DNA of 64,000 nucleotides, from assembly GCA_963792915.1 (NCBI GenBank), contig CAWBYD010000002.1, positions 434,001-498,000 of the forward strand. The letters run 5' to 3'. The notes under the pieces were generated by a model. That model searched no databases. It was not told the origin of the DNA and saw only the letters and a program-made list of their open reading frames with translations. Position 1 is the first letter of the stretch. Each line of letters starts with the position of its first letter. Made by a program: the position numbers and the translations under genes. This document shows positions 36,433 through 44,324 of the stretch, piece after piece. The stretch is from Solirubrobacter sp963792915 (GTDB lineage Bacteria > Actinomycetota > Thermoleophilia > Solirubrobacterales > Solirubrobacteraceae).

Positions 36433-37226
36433 GCGGCCACTCCCGCGCCGTTGTGGATCACGCGCCCGACGTAGTCGCCCGGCGTGGTGCCGGCGTGCTC
36501 GCGGAAGTCGCGGTTGAAGTGCGGCTGGTCGTAGTAGCCGCACGTGTACGCGACCTCGGCGCAGGATTCGCCGGCGCGCAGGAGCCTGGCCGCGCGGTCG
36601 AAGCGCAGCACGCGGGCGAAGGCCTTGGGCGCCAGTCCCACCTCCGCGTGGAAGCGCCGGGTGAGGTGGCGCCGGCTGCAGCCCAGCTCGGCGGCGAGCT
36701 CGTGCACGCTCGCCGCGCCGTCGCTGGCCCGCAGGCGCCGCCAGGTCCACTCGACGTCGGGCGAGACCGGCGCGGTCGCGGCGATCCGGCGCGCGATCGC
36801 GGCGTCCATCAGCGCGAAGCGCGTTGGCCAGTCCGGCGCCTCGGCGAGCCGCGCGGCGAGTTCGCGCGCCCGCGCACCGAGCACGTCCTCGAGCTCCACC
36901 ACGAGGTTCGTCAGCTCCGCGCCCGGCACCCCGAGGAAGCGCCGCGCGCCGAGCGGCGTGAAGTAGACCTCGAGCCCGTACGCCTCGCCGTCGTGCTCGA
37001 CCGTCGCGGCGCGGTCGTGGACGCCGGCCACGAAGCAGGTGCGCGAGTACGCGCGCTCGCCCTCGATCATCCGGTGCTGGAGCCCGAACGACACGATCAG
37101 CGGGACGCCGCCGAACGGCACCTCGAGCCGCCGCAGCGGACCGTCGAAGCGTTCCCGAAAGCCCACATAGTGGACCACGTGCGGGGCGAGCGCGGGATGC
37201 GGAGCCCGCCAGGCGTGCTCGTGCAT
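36429..37226 (-). CDS. AraC-family transcriptional regulator
   Basis: 265 residues. N-terminal cupin-like sensor (~1-150; HPALAPHVVHYVGFRERFDG, DUF6597-type) and C-terminal double helix-turn-helix (~165-260): ELAAELGCSRRHLTRRFHAE and EVAYTCGYYDQPHFNRDFRE, the latter being the classic AraC second HTH. ATG 37226 is chosen as the first Met before the sensor. Probably controls the coupled hypothetical gene. Confidence 0.85.
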   Translation of the reverse strand: MHEHAWRAPHPALAPHVVHYVGFRERFDGPLRRLEVPFGGVPLIVSFGLQHRMIEGERAYSRTCFVAGVHDRAATVEHDGEAYGLEVYFTPLGARRFLGVPGAELTNLVVELEDVLGARARELAARLAEAPDWPTRFALMDAAIARRIAATAPVSPDVEWTWRRLRASDGAASVHELAAELGCSRRHLTRRFHAEVGLAPKAFARVLRFDRAARLLRAGESCAEVAYTCGYYDQPHFNRDFREHAGTTPGDYVGRVIHNGAGVAA

Positions 37227-37237
37227 GCTCAGGGAAT

Positions 37238-38182
37238 CTAGCTTGCGAACGCCCGCCGGTACGCCGTGGGCGTCGTCGCCACGTGACGGCGGAAGTGCTT
37301 GCGCAGGTTCGCGGCGGTGCCGAAGCCGCACGCGTGGGCGACGTCTTCGACGCTCGCCTCGCTGGTCTCGAGCGCCTGGCGCGCCGCGTCCACGCGCTGG
37401 GCGAGCAGCCAGCGGTGCGGCGCGACGCCGGTCTCGGCCGCGAAGCGGCGCGCGAACGTGCGCTCGGAGACGTGCGCGTGCGCGGCGAGGTCGCGGACGC
37501 TCAGCGGCTCGCGCAGGCGCCCGAGCGCCCACGCGCGGGTCGCGGCCAGCGAGCCGTCGGGCTGCGCCGGCACCGGGCGCTCGACGTACTGGGCCTGCCC
37601 GCCCTCGCGGTGGGGCGGGACGACGATGCGGCGCGCGATCCGGCCGGCCAGCGCCGCGCCGTGGTCGCGGCGCACGATGTGCAGGCACAGGTCCAGGCCG
37701 GCCGCGACGCCGGCGGAGGTCAGCACGTCACCCTCGTCGATGTAGAGCACGCCCGGCTCGACGTCGATGCGCGGGTAGCGGGCCGCGAGCTCCGCGGCGT
37801 CGCGCCAGTGCGTCGTCGCGCGGCGGCCGTCGAGCACCCCGGCGGCGGCGAGCGCGAACGCCCCCGTGCAGATCGAGACCATCCGCGCCGGCGAGGTCCG
37901 CAGCGCGTCGAGCACCGCGGGGTCGAGCGCGCGCAGGTGCGGCGTGAAGCCGGGCACGATCACGGTGTCCGCCGCGGCCAGCGCGTCGAGGCCCGCTCTC
38001 GCGACGACGTCGAACCCGGCCGCGGTGCGCACCGGCCCGGGGCGCGGCGCGCACACCGTCACGCGGTACGGCGCCTCGGCATACGTGCCGAACACCTGCG
38101 CGGGGATCGCGAGATCGAGCGTGACGACCGCGTCGAGCGCGAGGACGGCGATCTCGTGCATTGGCAGGATCGTATCGGACAT
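37238..38182 (-). CDS. GlxA-family regulator (DJ-1/PfpI domain plus AraC HTH)
   Basis: 314 residues. N-terminal DJ-1/PfpI-type domain (~8-180) with SICTGAFALAAAGVLDGRRA containing the nucleophile-elbow Cys, then an AraC HTH pair (~215-314): DLAAHAHVSERTFARRFAAE and DVAHACGFGTAANLRKHFRR. Such regulators respond to small metabolites, often of arginine or glycine-betaine metabolism; the ligand here is unknown. Starts at 38188, 38182 or 38161 are all possible; 38182 is used. Divergent from another PfpI-type gene 51 bp away. Confidence 0.85.
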   Translation of the reverse strand: MSDTILPMHEIAVLALDAVVTLDLAIPAQVFGTYAEAPYRVTVCAPRPGPVRTAAGFDVVARAGLDALAAADTVIVPGFTPHLRALDPAVLDALRTSPARMVSICTGAFALAAAGVLDGRRATTHWRDAAELAARYPRIDVEPGVLYIDEGDVLTSAGVAAGLDLCLHIVRRDHGAALAGRIARRIVVPPHREGGQAQYVERPVPAQPDGSLAATRAWALGRLREPLSVRDLAAHAHVSERTFARRFAAETGVAPHRWLLAQRVDAARQALETSEASVEDVAHACGFGTAANLRKHFRRHVATTPTAYRRAFAS

Positions 38183-38233
38183 TGGCATTTCAGCCACTCG
38201 CGGGTGAACGGAGCAGGCGGCAGGATCGCCGCC

Positions 38234-38812
38234 ATGACGATCGAGATCCTGCTCTACGACGGGTTCGACGACCTGGACGCCTTCGGCCCGTTCGAGGTGC
38301 TGACCGGCGCCGGCCTGGACACCACCTTCGTGACCGCCGAGCCGCGCGAGCTCGTGGTCTCCAACGGCGGCGCGCGGATCGTCCCGCACGGCGTGCTCGG
38401 CGACCCCGACCTCCTGCTCGTGCCCGGCGGCGGCTGGAGCAGCCGCAGCGAGCAGGGCGCGTGGGCGGAGGCCCAGCGCGGCGTGATCCCGGCCGCCCTG
38501 GCCCGGCGCGAGGGGCCGATCGGCTCGGTCTGCACCGGCGCGATGCTGCTGGCCGAGGCCGGGCTGCTGAGCGGACGGCGCGCCACGACCCACCACACCG
38601 CGCTCGACGACCTGCGCGCCGCCGGCGCCGAGGTGCTCGAGCAGCGCGTCGTCGAGGACGGCGACATCGTCACCGCCGCGGGCGTGACGTCCGGCATCGA
38701 CCTCGCGCTCTATCTGGTCCAGCGCGAGCTCGGCGACGCCGCCGCGGCGGCCGTGGCGCGCGAGATCGAGTGGCGCTGGGAGCCCGCGAGCGCACGAACG
38801 TCTTCAACCTGA
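38234..38812 (+). CDS. DJ-1/PfpI family protein
   Basis: 192-residue single-domain DJ-1/PfpI protein: EILLYDGFDDLDAFGPFEVL at the start, LLVPGGGW, and the elbow SVCTGAMLLAEAGLLSGRRA with the active-site Cys, followed by THHTALDDL. Members include isonitrile hydratases and glyoxalase-like enzymes; which applies is unknown. Its domain is a clear relative of the sensor half of the divergent GlxA-type regulator, suggesting a paralogous pair. Confidence 0.85.
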   Translation: MTIEILLYDGFDDLDAFGPFEVLTGAGLDTTFVTAEPRELVVSNGGARIVPHGVLGDPDLLLVPGGGWSSRSEQGAWAEAQRGVIPAALARREGPIGSVCTGAMLLAEAGLLSGRRATTHHTALDDLRAAGAEVLEQRVVEDGDIVTAAGVTSGIDLALYLVQRELGDAAAAAVAREIEWRWEPASARTSST

Positions 38813-39147
38813 TCTACGACGAGAGCATCCGGCTGCACGGCTACGCGCCGGAGCCGTTCGACAAGGCGCAGGTGCGCGCGTTCTACGAGGGCATCTTCGC
38901 CGCGTTCGGCTCGCCGCCGCTCGAGTTCCACGAGGTCCTGTGGGACGGCGACGCGTGCACGATCCGCTTCTCGATGGGCGGGACGCACATCGGCGAGTTC
39001 ATGGGCGTCCCGCCGACCGGCACCGAGATCTCCCTGCCCGGCATCACGATCCTGCGGTTCCGCGGCGACACGGTGGTCGAGCGCTGGTCGCAGGCGGACA
39101 TGCTCGGCCTGCTCGTCCAGATCGGGGCGGTGCCGGCGCCGGCGTAG
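38770..39147 (+). CDS. SnoaL-like / ester cyclase NTF2-fold protein
   Basis: 125 residues with NTF2-like features: VFNLIYDESIRLHGY, then DKAQVRAFYEGIFAAF, FHEVLWDGDACTIRFSM, GVPPTGTEISLPGITILRF and DTVVERWSQADMLGLLVQIG. That pattern is the SnoaL-like polyketide cyclase/ester cyclase group; substrate unknown. GTG 38770, inside the preceding gene, is the only in-frame start before the conserved part; it is tentative. The gene ends immediately before a palindromic repeat. Confidence 0.7.
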   Translation: MALGARERTNVFNLIYDESIRLHGYAPEPFDKAQVRAFYEGIFAAFGSPPLEFHEVLWDGDACTIRFSMGGTHIGEFMGVPPTGTEISLPGITILRFRGDTVVERWSQADMLGLLVQIGAVPAPA

Positions 39148-39171
39148 ACGAACAAAAGGGGTCAGACCCCT
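39148..39171. repeat. Palindromic repeat copy 3 (core GGGGTCAGACCCC)
   Basis: GACGAACAAAAGGGGTCAGA followed by CCCC; same core as the two copies in the MFS gene, opposite orientation. It sits at the junction of two convergent genes. The minus-strand TGA within its core (39162-39164) is the stop codon of the methyltransferase gene. Confidence 0.9.
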
Positions 39172-39917
39172 GGTGTGCGTGCGACGACGACGAGGCGCGT
39201 CGTGACCGAGAACGGCGCGCTGTCGAGGTCGCCGTAGAAGCGGCAGTCGGTGTACCCGGCGCGCGTGAGCATCGCGAGCAGCTCGGTGGCGCTGTAGACG
39301 CGGACCGAGAACGTGCGCGACTCGCGCTCGCCGGTGCCGTAGATCACCGTCTGGGTGCTCTGCGCGACGCCCGCGATCGGGTCGAACGTGCGCTGCTCGA
39401 GGAGCAGGCGGCCTTCGCCCAGCGCGCGCCAGTCCTGCTCGCGGAAGCGCGCCACGAGCGCGTCGCGGTGCGAGAGCTCGATCACGAGCCGGCCGCCGGG
39501 GCGCAGGACGCGCCGGATCTCCGCCAGCACGCGCGTGTCCTGCTCGTCGCCGAGGTATCCGAGCGAGGTGAAGAGATTCAGCGCGGCGTCGAACGAGGCG
39601 TCGGCGAACGGGAGCCCCCGGTAGTCGGCGTGCACGAACTTGGGCCAGCGCGCCCCCGCGGCGCGGCGGCGCGCCTCGCCGAGCAGGATCTCCGAGCGGT
39701 CGACGCCCACCACGCGGTAGCCCGCACGCCCCAGCGGCACGCTGTGGCGCCCGAAGCCGCACGGCACGTCGAGCAGGTCGCCGCCGTCGGGACAGCCGCT
39801 CAGGCGGGCCGCGCCGAGCGCCTGCGCCTCGGCCTCGCCCTGGCGCTCGTCATCCGCGTAGGCGCGCAGGTAGAAGTCGCTGAAGAACGCGTCCCACGAC
39901 TCCACCGCGTCGGCCAT
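39162..39917 (-). CDS. Class I SAM-dependent methyltransferase
   Basis: 251 residues. SAM motif I LLDVPCGFGRHSVPLGRAGY, acidic motif II VVGVDRS, then ADYRGLPFADASFDAALNLF and LRPGGRLVIELSHRD. Family members methylate small molecules or lipids; substrate unknown. ATG 39917 gives a protein starting MADAVESWDAFFSDFY, typical of the family. The stop codon lies inside a palindromic repeat, so the last few residues may be repeat-derived. Confidence 0.85.
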   Translation of the reverse strand: MADAVESWDAFFSDFYLRAYADDERQGEAEAQALGAARLSGCPDGGDLLDVPCGFGRHSVPLGRAGYRVVGVDRSEILLGEARRRAAGARWPKFVHADYRGLPFADASFDAALNLFTSLGYLGDEQDTRVLAEIRRVLRPGGRLVIELSHRDALVARFREQDWRALGEGRLLLEQRTFDPIAGVAQSTQTVIYGTGERESRTFSVRVYSATELLAMLTRAGYTDCRFYGDLDSAPFSVTTRLVVVARTPGV

Positions 39918-39967
39918 GCCGCGCGAGATTACCTGAGCCTGAGAATCCCGCTGCCACAATCCCTCCG

Positions 39968-41113
39968 GTGAAGCGGCTGCTCATCCTCGGCTCCACGGGC
40001 TCGATCGGGACCCAGGCCCTTGACGTCGTGTCGCGCTCGCCGGAGGCCTTCGAAGTCGTCGGCCTCTCGGCCGCCCGCGCGCACGAGACGCTCGTCGCCC
40101 AGGCGCGCGACCACGGCGTCGACCGCGTCGCGCTGAGCGACCCCGACGCCGCCGCGCAGGCCGCCGAGGCCTGGACGGCCGGCGAGGTGCTGGCCGGCCC
40201 GGAGGGGCTCGTGCGGCTCGTCGCGGAGTCCGGCGCGGACCTCGTGCTGAACGCGATCGTGGGCTCCGCCGGGCTCGGCCCGACGATCGTCGCGCTGACC
40301 GAGGGCATGGACGTCGCGCTCGCCAACAAGGAGTCGCTGGTCGTCGGCGGCGAGCTGGTGACCGCGCTGGCCGAGGCGACCGGCGCGCAGCTGCTGCCGA
40401 TCGACTCCGAGCACACGGCGATGCATCACCTCCTCACCGGCGAGCCGCCCGGGGTGGTCGAGCGGCTGATCATCACCGCCTCCGGCGGCCCGTTCCGCGC
40501 CCGCCAGGACCTCAGCACGGTCACGGTCGAGGAGGCGCTCAAGCACCCGACATGGTCGATGGGCGGCAAGATCACGATCGACTCGGCCACGCTGATGAAC
40601 AAGGGCCTCGAGCTGATGGAGGCCCACCACCTGTTCGGCACGCCGTATGACCGCATCGACGTCGTCGTGCACCCGCAGTCGATCATCCATGCGCTCGTGC
40701 AGCTCTGCGACGGCTCGACCAAGGCGCACCTCGGCTACCCGGACATGCGGGTGGCGATCGGCTACGCGCTGCACCACCCCGACCGCGCCGACCTGCCGAT
40801 CCCGCCGCTGGACCTCGTGGCGCTCGGCAAGCTCGAGTTCGAGGCGCCCGACACCGACCGCTTCCCCTGCCTGCGGCTCGCGCGCGAGGCGGCCGTCGCC
40901 GGCGGCACCGCGCCGTGCGCGCTGAACGCCGCCAACGAGGTCGCGGTGCACGCGTTCATGACCGGCCGGCTCGGCTTCACGGGCATCCCGGCCGTCATCG
41001 AGGGCGTGCTCGACGAGCTCGGCAGCCACCGCGTGCACGACTTCGAGGCGCTCTACGTGACCGACGGTGAGGCGCGTGAGCTGGCGGGCGAGCTGATCGC
41101 GGTGCGCACGTGA
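39968..41113 (+). CDS. dxr: 1-deoxy-D-xylulose 5-phosphate reductoisomerase
   Basis: Second step of the MEP isoprenoid pathway; NADPH-dependent rearrangement of DXP to MEP. 381 residues. NADPH motif LGSTGSIGTQALDVV, LANKESLVVGG, the catalytic-loop region IDSEHTAMHHLL (commonly SEHNAIFQ), ASGGPFR, WSMGGKITIDSATLMNKGLE and the C-terminal helical domain. GTG start. Followed with overlap by rseP, the standard order. Confidence 0.95.
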   Translation: MKRLLILGSTGSIGTQALDVVSRSPEAFEVVGLSAARAHETLVAQARDHGVDRVALSDPDAAAQAAEAWTAGEVLAGPEGLVRLVAESGADLVLNAIVGSAGLGPTIVALTEGMDVALANKESLVVGGELVTALAEATGAQLLPIDSEHTAMHHLLTGEPPGVVERLIITASGGPFRARQDLSTVTVEEALKHPTWSMGGKITIDSATLMNKGLELMEAHHLFGTPYDRIDVVVHPQSIIHALVQLCDGSTKAHLGYPDMRVAIGYALHHPDRADLPIPPLDLVALGKLEFEAPDTDRFPCLRLAREAAVAGGTAPCALNAANEVAVHAFMTGRLGFTGIPAVIEGVLDELGSHRVHDFEALYVTDGEARELAGELIAVRT

Positions 41114-42171
41114 GCTGGGCGCTCGCCTTCCTGGGCTTCGCGGCGCTCGTGATCCTGCACGAGGCCGGCCACTTCGCGGCCGCCAAGGCGGTCGGGATGC
41201 GCGTCGAGCGCTTCTCGCTGTTCTTCCCCCCGCTGCTCGGCCGGATCAAGCGCGGCGAGACCGAGTACGCGATCGGCGCGATCCCGCTCGGCGGCTACGT
41301 GAAGATCACCGGCATGAACCCGGCGGAGGAGATCCCGCCGGGGGCCGAGCACCGCGCGTACTACCGCCAGCCGGTGTGGAAGCGCGTCGTCGTGATCGCC
41401 GCCGGGCCGGCGGTGAACATCGTGCTCGCGTTCGCGATCCTGTGGGCGCTCTACCTCGCCAACGGCACATTCGGCCCGCCCGCCATCATCGGCACCGTCG
41501 AGAGGGGAACGCCCGCCGCGCAGGTGCTCAAGGCCGGTGACGCCGTGCTCGCGGTCGACGGGCGCAAGCCCGCGGGGGACCTCAACCAGCAGCTGGATTC
41601 GATCGGCAAGTCGATCTCCGCCCACAAGGGCACGCCGCTGTCGATCACGGTGCGCCGCAACGGGGAGACGCTGACCGTCAAGGGCTCGACGTTCTATGAC
41701 CCCAAGACCAAGCGCTACCGCTTCGGGTTCGGCTACCGCGACGGGACGCACACGCCGGCCGGGCCGATCCGCTCCTCCGGGCTCGCGGTCGGGGAGATGT
41801 GGGCGGTCACGTCGAGCACCGTCAGCCACATCGTTCAGATCTTCGTGCCCAAGGAGCGCAAGGAGCTCTCGAGCGTGGTCGGCGGCTACAAGACGACCCA
41901 GCAGGCGTTCACGATCTCGGCCACCGTGGCGCTCGAGATCCTGGCGCTGATCTCGCTCTCGCTGGGGATCATCAACCTGTTCCCGTTCCTGCCGCTCGAC
42001 GGCGGGCACATCTTCTGGGCGCTGGCGGAGAAGCTCCGCGGCCGCGCGATCCCGTTCAGCGTGATGGAGCGCGCCGGGTTCGTCGGCTTCGCGCTCGTGA
42101 TCATGCTCTTCCTGGTGGGGCTGTCCAACGATCTCGGGCGGATCGCGGACGGCGGCTTCCGCGTCCGATGA
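41110..42171 (+). CDS. rseP: Site-2 protease family zinc metalloprotease (RseP)
   Basis: Intramembrane protease (M50) that cleaves membrane-bound anti-sigma factors. 353 residues. Zinc motif His17-Glu18-x-x-His21 (LHEAGHFAAAK) in the first membrane segment, PDZ domain ~125-210, and the second catalytic motif LPLDGGHIFWALAEKL. A membrane-tethered regulator of the kind such proteases cleave is encoded at 60961. GTG overlaps the dxr stop; stop overlaps the ligase gene. Confidence 0.93.
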   Translation: MSWALAFLGFAALVILHEAGHFAAAKAVGMRVERFSLFFPPLLGRIKRGETEYAIGAIPLGGYVKITGMNPAEEIPPGAEHRAYYRQPVWKRVVVIAAGPAVNIVLAFAILWALYLANGTFGPPAIIGTVERGTPAAQVLKAGDAVLAVDGRKPAGDLNQQLDSIGKSISAHKGTPLSITVRRNGETLTVKGSTFYDPKTKRYRFGFGYRDGTHTPAGPIRSSGLAVGEMWAVTSSTVSHIVQIFVPKERKELSSVVGGYKTTQQAFTISATVALEILALISLSLGIINLFPFLPLDGGHIFWALAEKLRGRAIPFSVMERAGFVGFALVIMLFLVGLSNDLGRIADGGFRVR

Positions 42172-43874
42172 GGAGAGCGGCAAGCGCGGCGACGATCGCC
42201 GAGGCCTTCCGGCTGACCGCGTCCGACGACGCGGACCGCGTGGCGGTGCGCACGCACGACGACGCGACGTCGCTGACGTGGGCGCAGCTGCGCGAGCGGG
42301 TGGACGCCTGCGCGGGCGGGCTGGCGCGGCTCGGCGTCCGGCGCGGGGACACCGTCGCGCTTATGCTCGCCAACCGCCCGGAGTTCCACGTCGCCGACCT
42401 CGCGGCGATGACGCTCGGCGCGACGCCGTTCTCGATCTACCTCACGTCGAGCGCGCAGCAGGTCGAGTACGTCGTGAGCGACGCGGGCGCGCGGGTGGCG
42501 ATCGTCGAGCCCGGGTTCGCACCGCTGTTCGACGGGCTCGTGGACGAGCTGATCGTCGTGGGGGAGGCCTCGTGGGAGGAGCTGCCCGACCCGGGCTTCG
42601 ACGCCGAGCCGCACTGGCGCGCCGTGCGGCCCGACGACCTCCTGACGCTGATCTACACCTCGGGCACCACCGGGCCGCCCAAGGGCGTCCAGCTCTCGCA
42701 CCGCAACCAGATGGCCGCGGTCTCCGCGGTCGAGGACCGCGTGCACTTCTGGCCCGGCGCGCGCGTCATCTCGTGGCTGCCGGCCGCGCACGTCGCCGAG
42801 CGCACCGCCCACCACTACCTGCCGATCGTCTACGCGCTGGAGATCACCACCTGTCCCGACCCGCGCCAGATCGCGACGTTCCTGCCGCTCGTGCGCCCGA
42901 CCTGGTTCTTCGCCGTCCCGCGCGTCTTCGAGAAGCTCAAATCCGGCGTCGAGGCCAAGCTGGCCGGCAACGAGCAGGCGGCCCGCGCGATCGCGGCGGC
43001 GAGCCACAAGGTCGAGCTCGAGCAGGCCGGGCAACCGGTGCCGGAGGCGCTCGCGGCGGCGGTGGCGGCCGCCGACGGGGCGCTGTTCGCGCCGCTGCGG
43101 GTGGCGCTCGGGTTCGACCAGGCCGAGGTCGTCAACGTCGGCGCCGCGCCGATCCCGCGCGAGGTGCTGGTGTTCTTCCACGCCATCGGTATCCCGCTGG
43201 CCGAGATCTGGGGCATGTCCGAGACCTGCGGGGCGGGCGCGTCCAACCCGCCCGACCGCATCAAGATCGGCACCGTCGGGCTCGCCTCGCCGGGCGGGGA
43301 GCTCAAGCTGGCGCCCGACGGCGAGCTGTTGATGCGCTCGCCGGTCGTGATGGTCGGCTACCGCAACCTGCCCGAGCGCACCGCCGAGGCGCTCGACGCC
43401 GACGGCTGGCTGCACACCGGCGACGTGGCCGAGATCGACGCGGACGGCTACGTGACGATCGTCGACCGCAAGAAGGAGCTGATCATCAGCGCGGGCGGCA
43501 AGAACATGTCGCCGGCCAACATCGAGGCCGAGCTCAAGGGCGCGTCGCCGCTGATCGGCCTGGTCTGCGTGATCGGCGACGGCCGCCGCTACAACACGGC
43601 GCTGATCGTGCTCGACGCCGACTACGCGCCGGCGTTCGCGGGCTCGGACGCGGACCTCGCGACGCTGGCGCGCGACGAGCGGGTGCTGGTCGGCGTCCAG
43701 GCGGCGGTCGACGCCGCCAATGCCAGGCTCTCGCGCCCGGAGCAGATCAAGCGCTTCACGGTCGTCGAGGGCGACTGGCTGCCGGGCGGCGACGAGCTGA
43801 CCCCGACCATGAAGCTCAAGCGCCGCCCGATCCTCGCGAAGTACGCGGCCGAGATCGCCGCGATGTACGCGTGA
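42168..43874 (+). CDS. AMP-dependent (long-chain fatty) acyl-CoA synthetase
   Basis: 568-residue ANL-superfamily enzyme activating a carboxylate as acyl-AMP then acyl-CoA. Motifs: LIYTSGTTGPPKGVQLSHRN (P-loop), EIWGMSETCG, DGWLHTGDVAEIDADGYVTI, DRKKELIISAGGKNMSP, and Lys near MKLKRRPI. Closest in style to FadD15-type long-chain ligases. ATG 42168 overlaps the rseP stop. It separates rseP from ispG, which are adjacent in many genomes. Confidence 0.9.
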   Translation: MRRAASAATIAEAFRLTASDDADRVAVRTHDDATSLTWAQLRERVDACAGGLARLGVRRGDTVALMLANRPEFHVADLAAMTLGATPFSIYLTSSAQQVEYVVSDAGARVAIVEPGFAPLFDGLVDELIVVGEASWEELPDPGFDAEPHWRAVRPDDLLTLIYTSGTTGPPKGVQLSHRNQMAAVSAVEDRVHFWPGARVISWLPAAHVAERTAHHYLPIVYALEITTCPDPRQIATFLPLVRPTWFFAVPRVFEKLKSGVEAKLAGNEQAARAIAAASHKVELEQAGQPVPEALAAAVAAADGALFAPLRVALGFDQAEVVNVGAAPIPREVLVFFHAIGIPLAEIWGMSETCGAGASNPPDRIKIGTVGLASPGGELKLAPDGELLMRSPVVMVGYRNLPERTAEALDADGWLHTGDVAEIDADGYVTIVDRKKELIISAGGKNMSPANIEAELKGASPLIGLVCVIGDGRRYNTALIVLDADYAPAFAGSDADLATLARDERVLVGVQAAVDAANARLSRPEQIKRFTVVEGDWLPGGDELTPTMKLKRRPILAKYAAEIAAMYA

Positions 43875-43877
43875 CCG

Positions 43878-44324
43878 TCACTCGCGCCCGATCGAGTCCA
43901 GCAGCCCCGCCATCGTGCGCATGACGCGCACGGCGGCGTCGAGCTCCGCGTCGCTGTGATGTCCGAGCGCCTCGAGCCAGACGGCGTTCCAGTGCTCGCG
44001 CTTGGAGGCCAGCCGCTCGCGGCCGGCGTCGGTGAGTGCCACGAGCACCTGGCGGCGGTCGCTCTCGCTGCGCCGGCGCGTGACGAAGCCGTCCTGCTCG
44101 AGCTGGTCGAGCATCGCGGTCATCGACGCCGGGCTCAGATCCGCCTTGCGTGCCAGGCAGCCGGCCGTCGTCTCGTCGTCCTTCGCGAGCTGAAACAGCG
44201 CGCGCACCTGCGAGTGCGATAGCTCGCCCGGGCGGTGCGGGTCGCGCCCGCGCAGCCGGCGCTCGGCGCCCATCAGTTCCACGAACGCGCCCCGCAGCGC
44301 GTCGAACGTGGTGCTCGCGATCAT
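43878..44324 (-). CDS. MarR-family transcriptional regulator
   Basis: 148 residues, winged helix: RPGELSHSQVRALFQLAKDD, then GCLARKADLSPASMTAMLDQ, the recognition part, and wing FVTRRRSESDRRQVLVALTD. Probably represses its own operon with the MFS pump; the marR gene is second in the operon (ATGA overlap). An inverted repeat in the operon promoter (45792-45808) is its likely target. Confidence 0.9.
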   Translation of the reverse strand: MIASTTFDALRGAFVELMGAERRLRGRDPHRPGELSHSQVRALFQLAKDDETTAGCLARKADLSPASMTAMLDQLEQDGFVTRRRSESDRRQVLVALTDAGRERLASKREHWNAVWLEALGHHSDAELDAAVRVMRTMAGLLDSIGRE

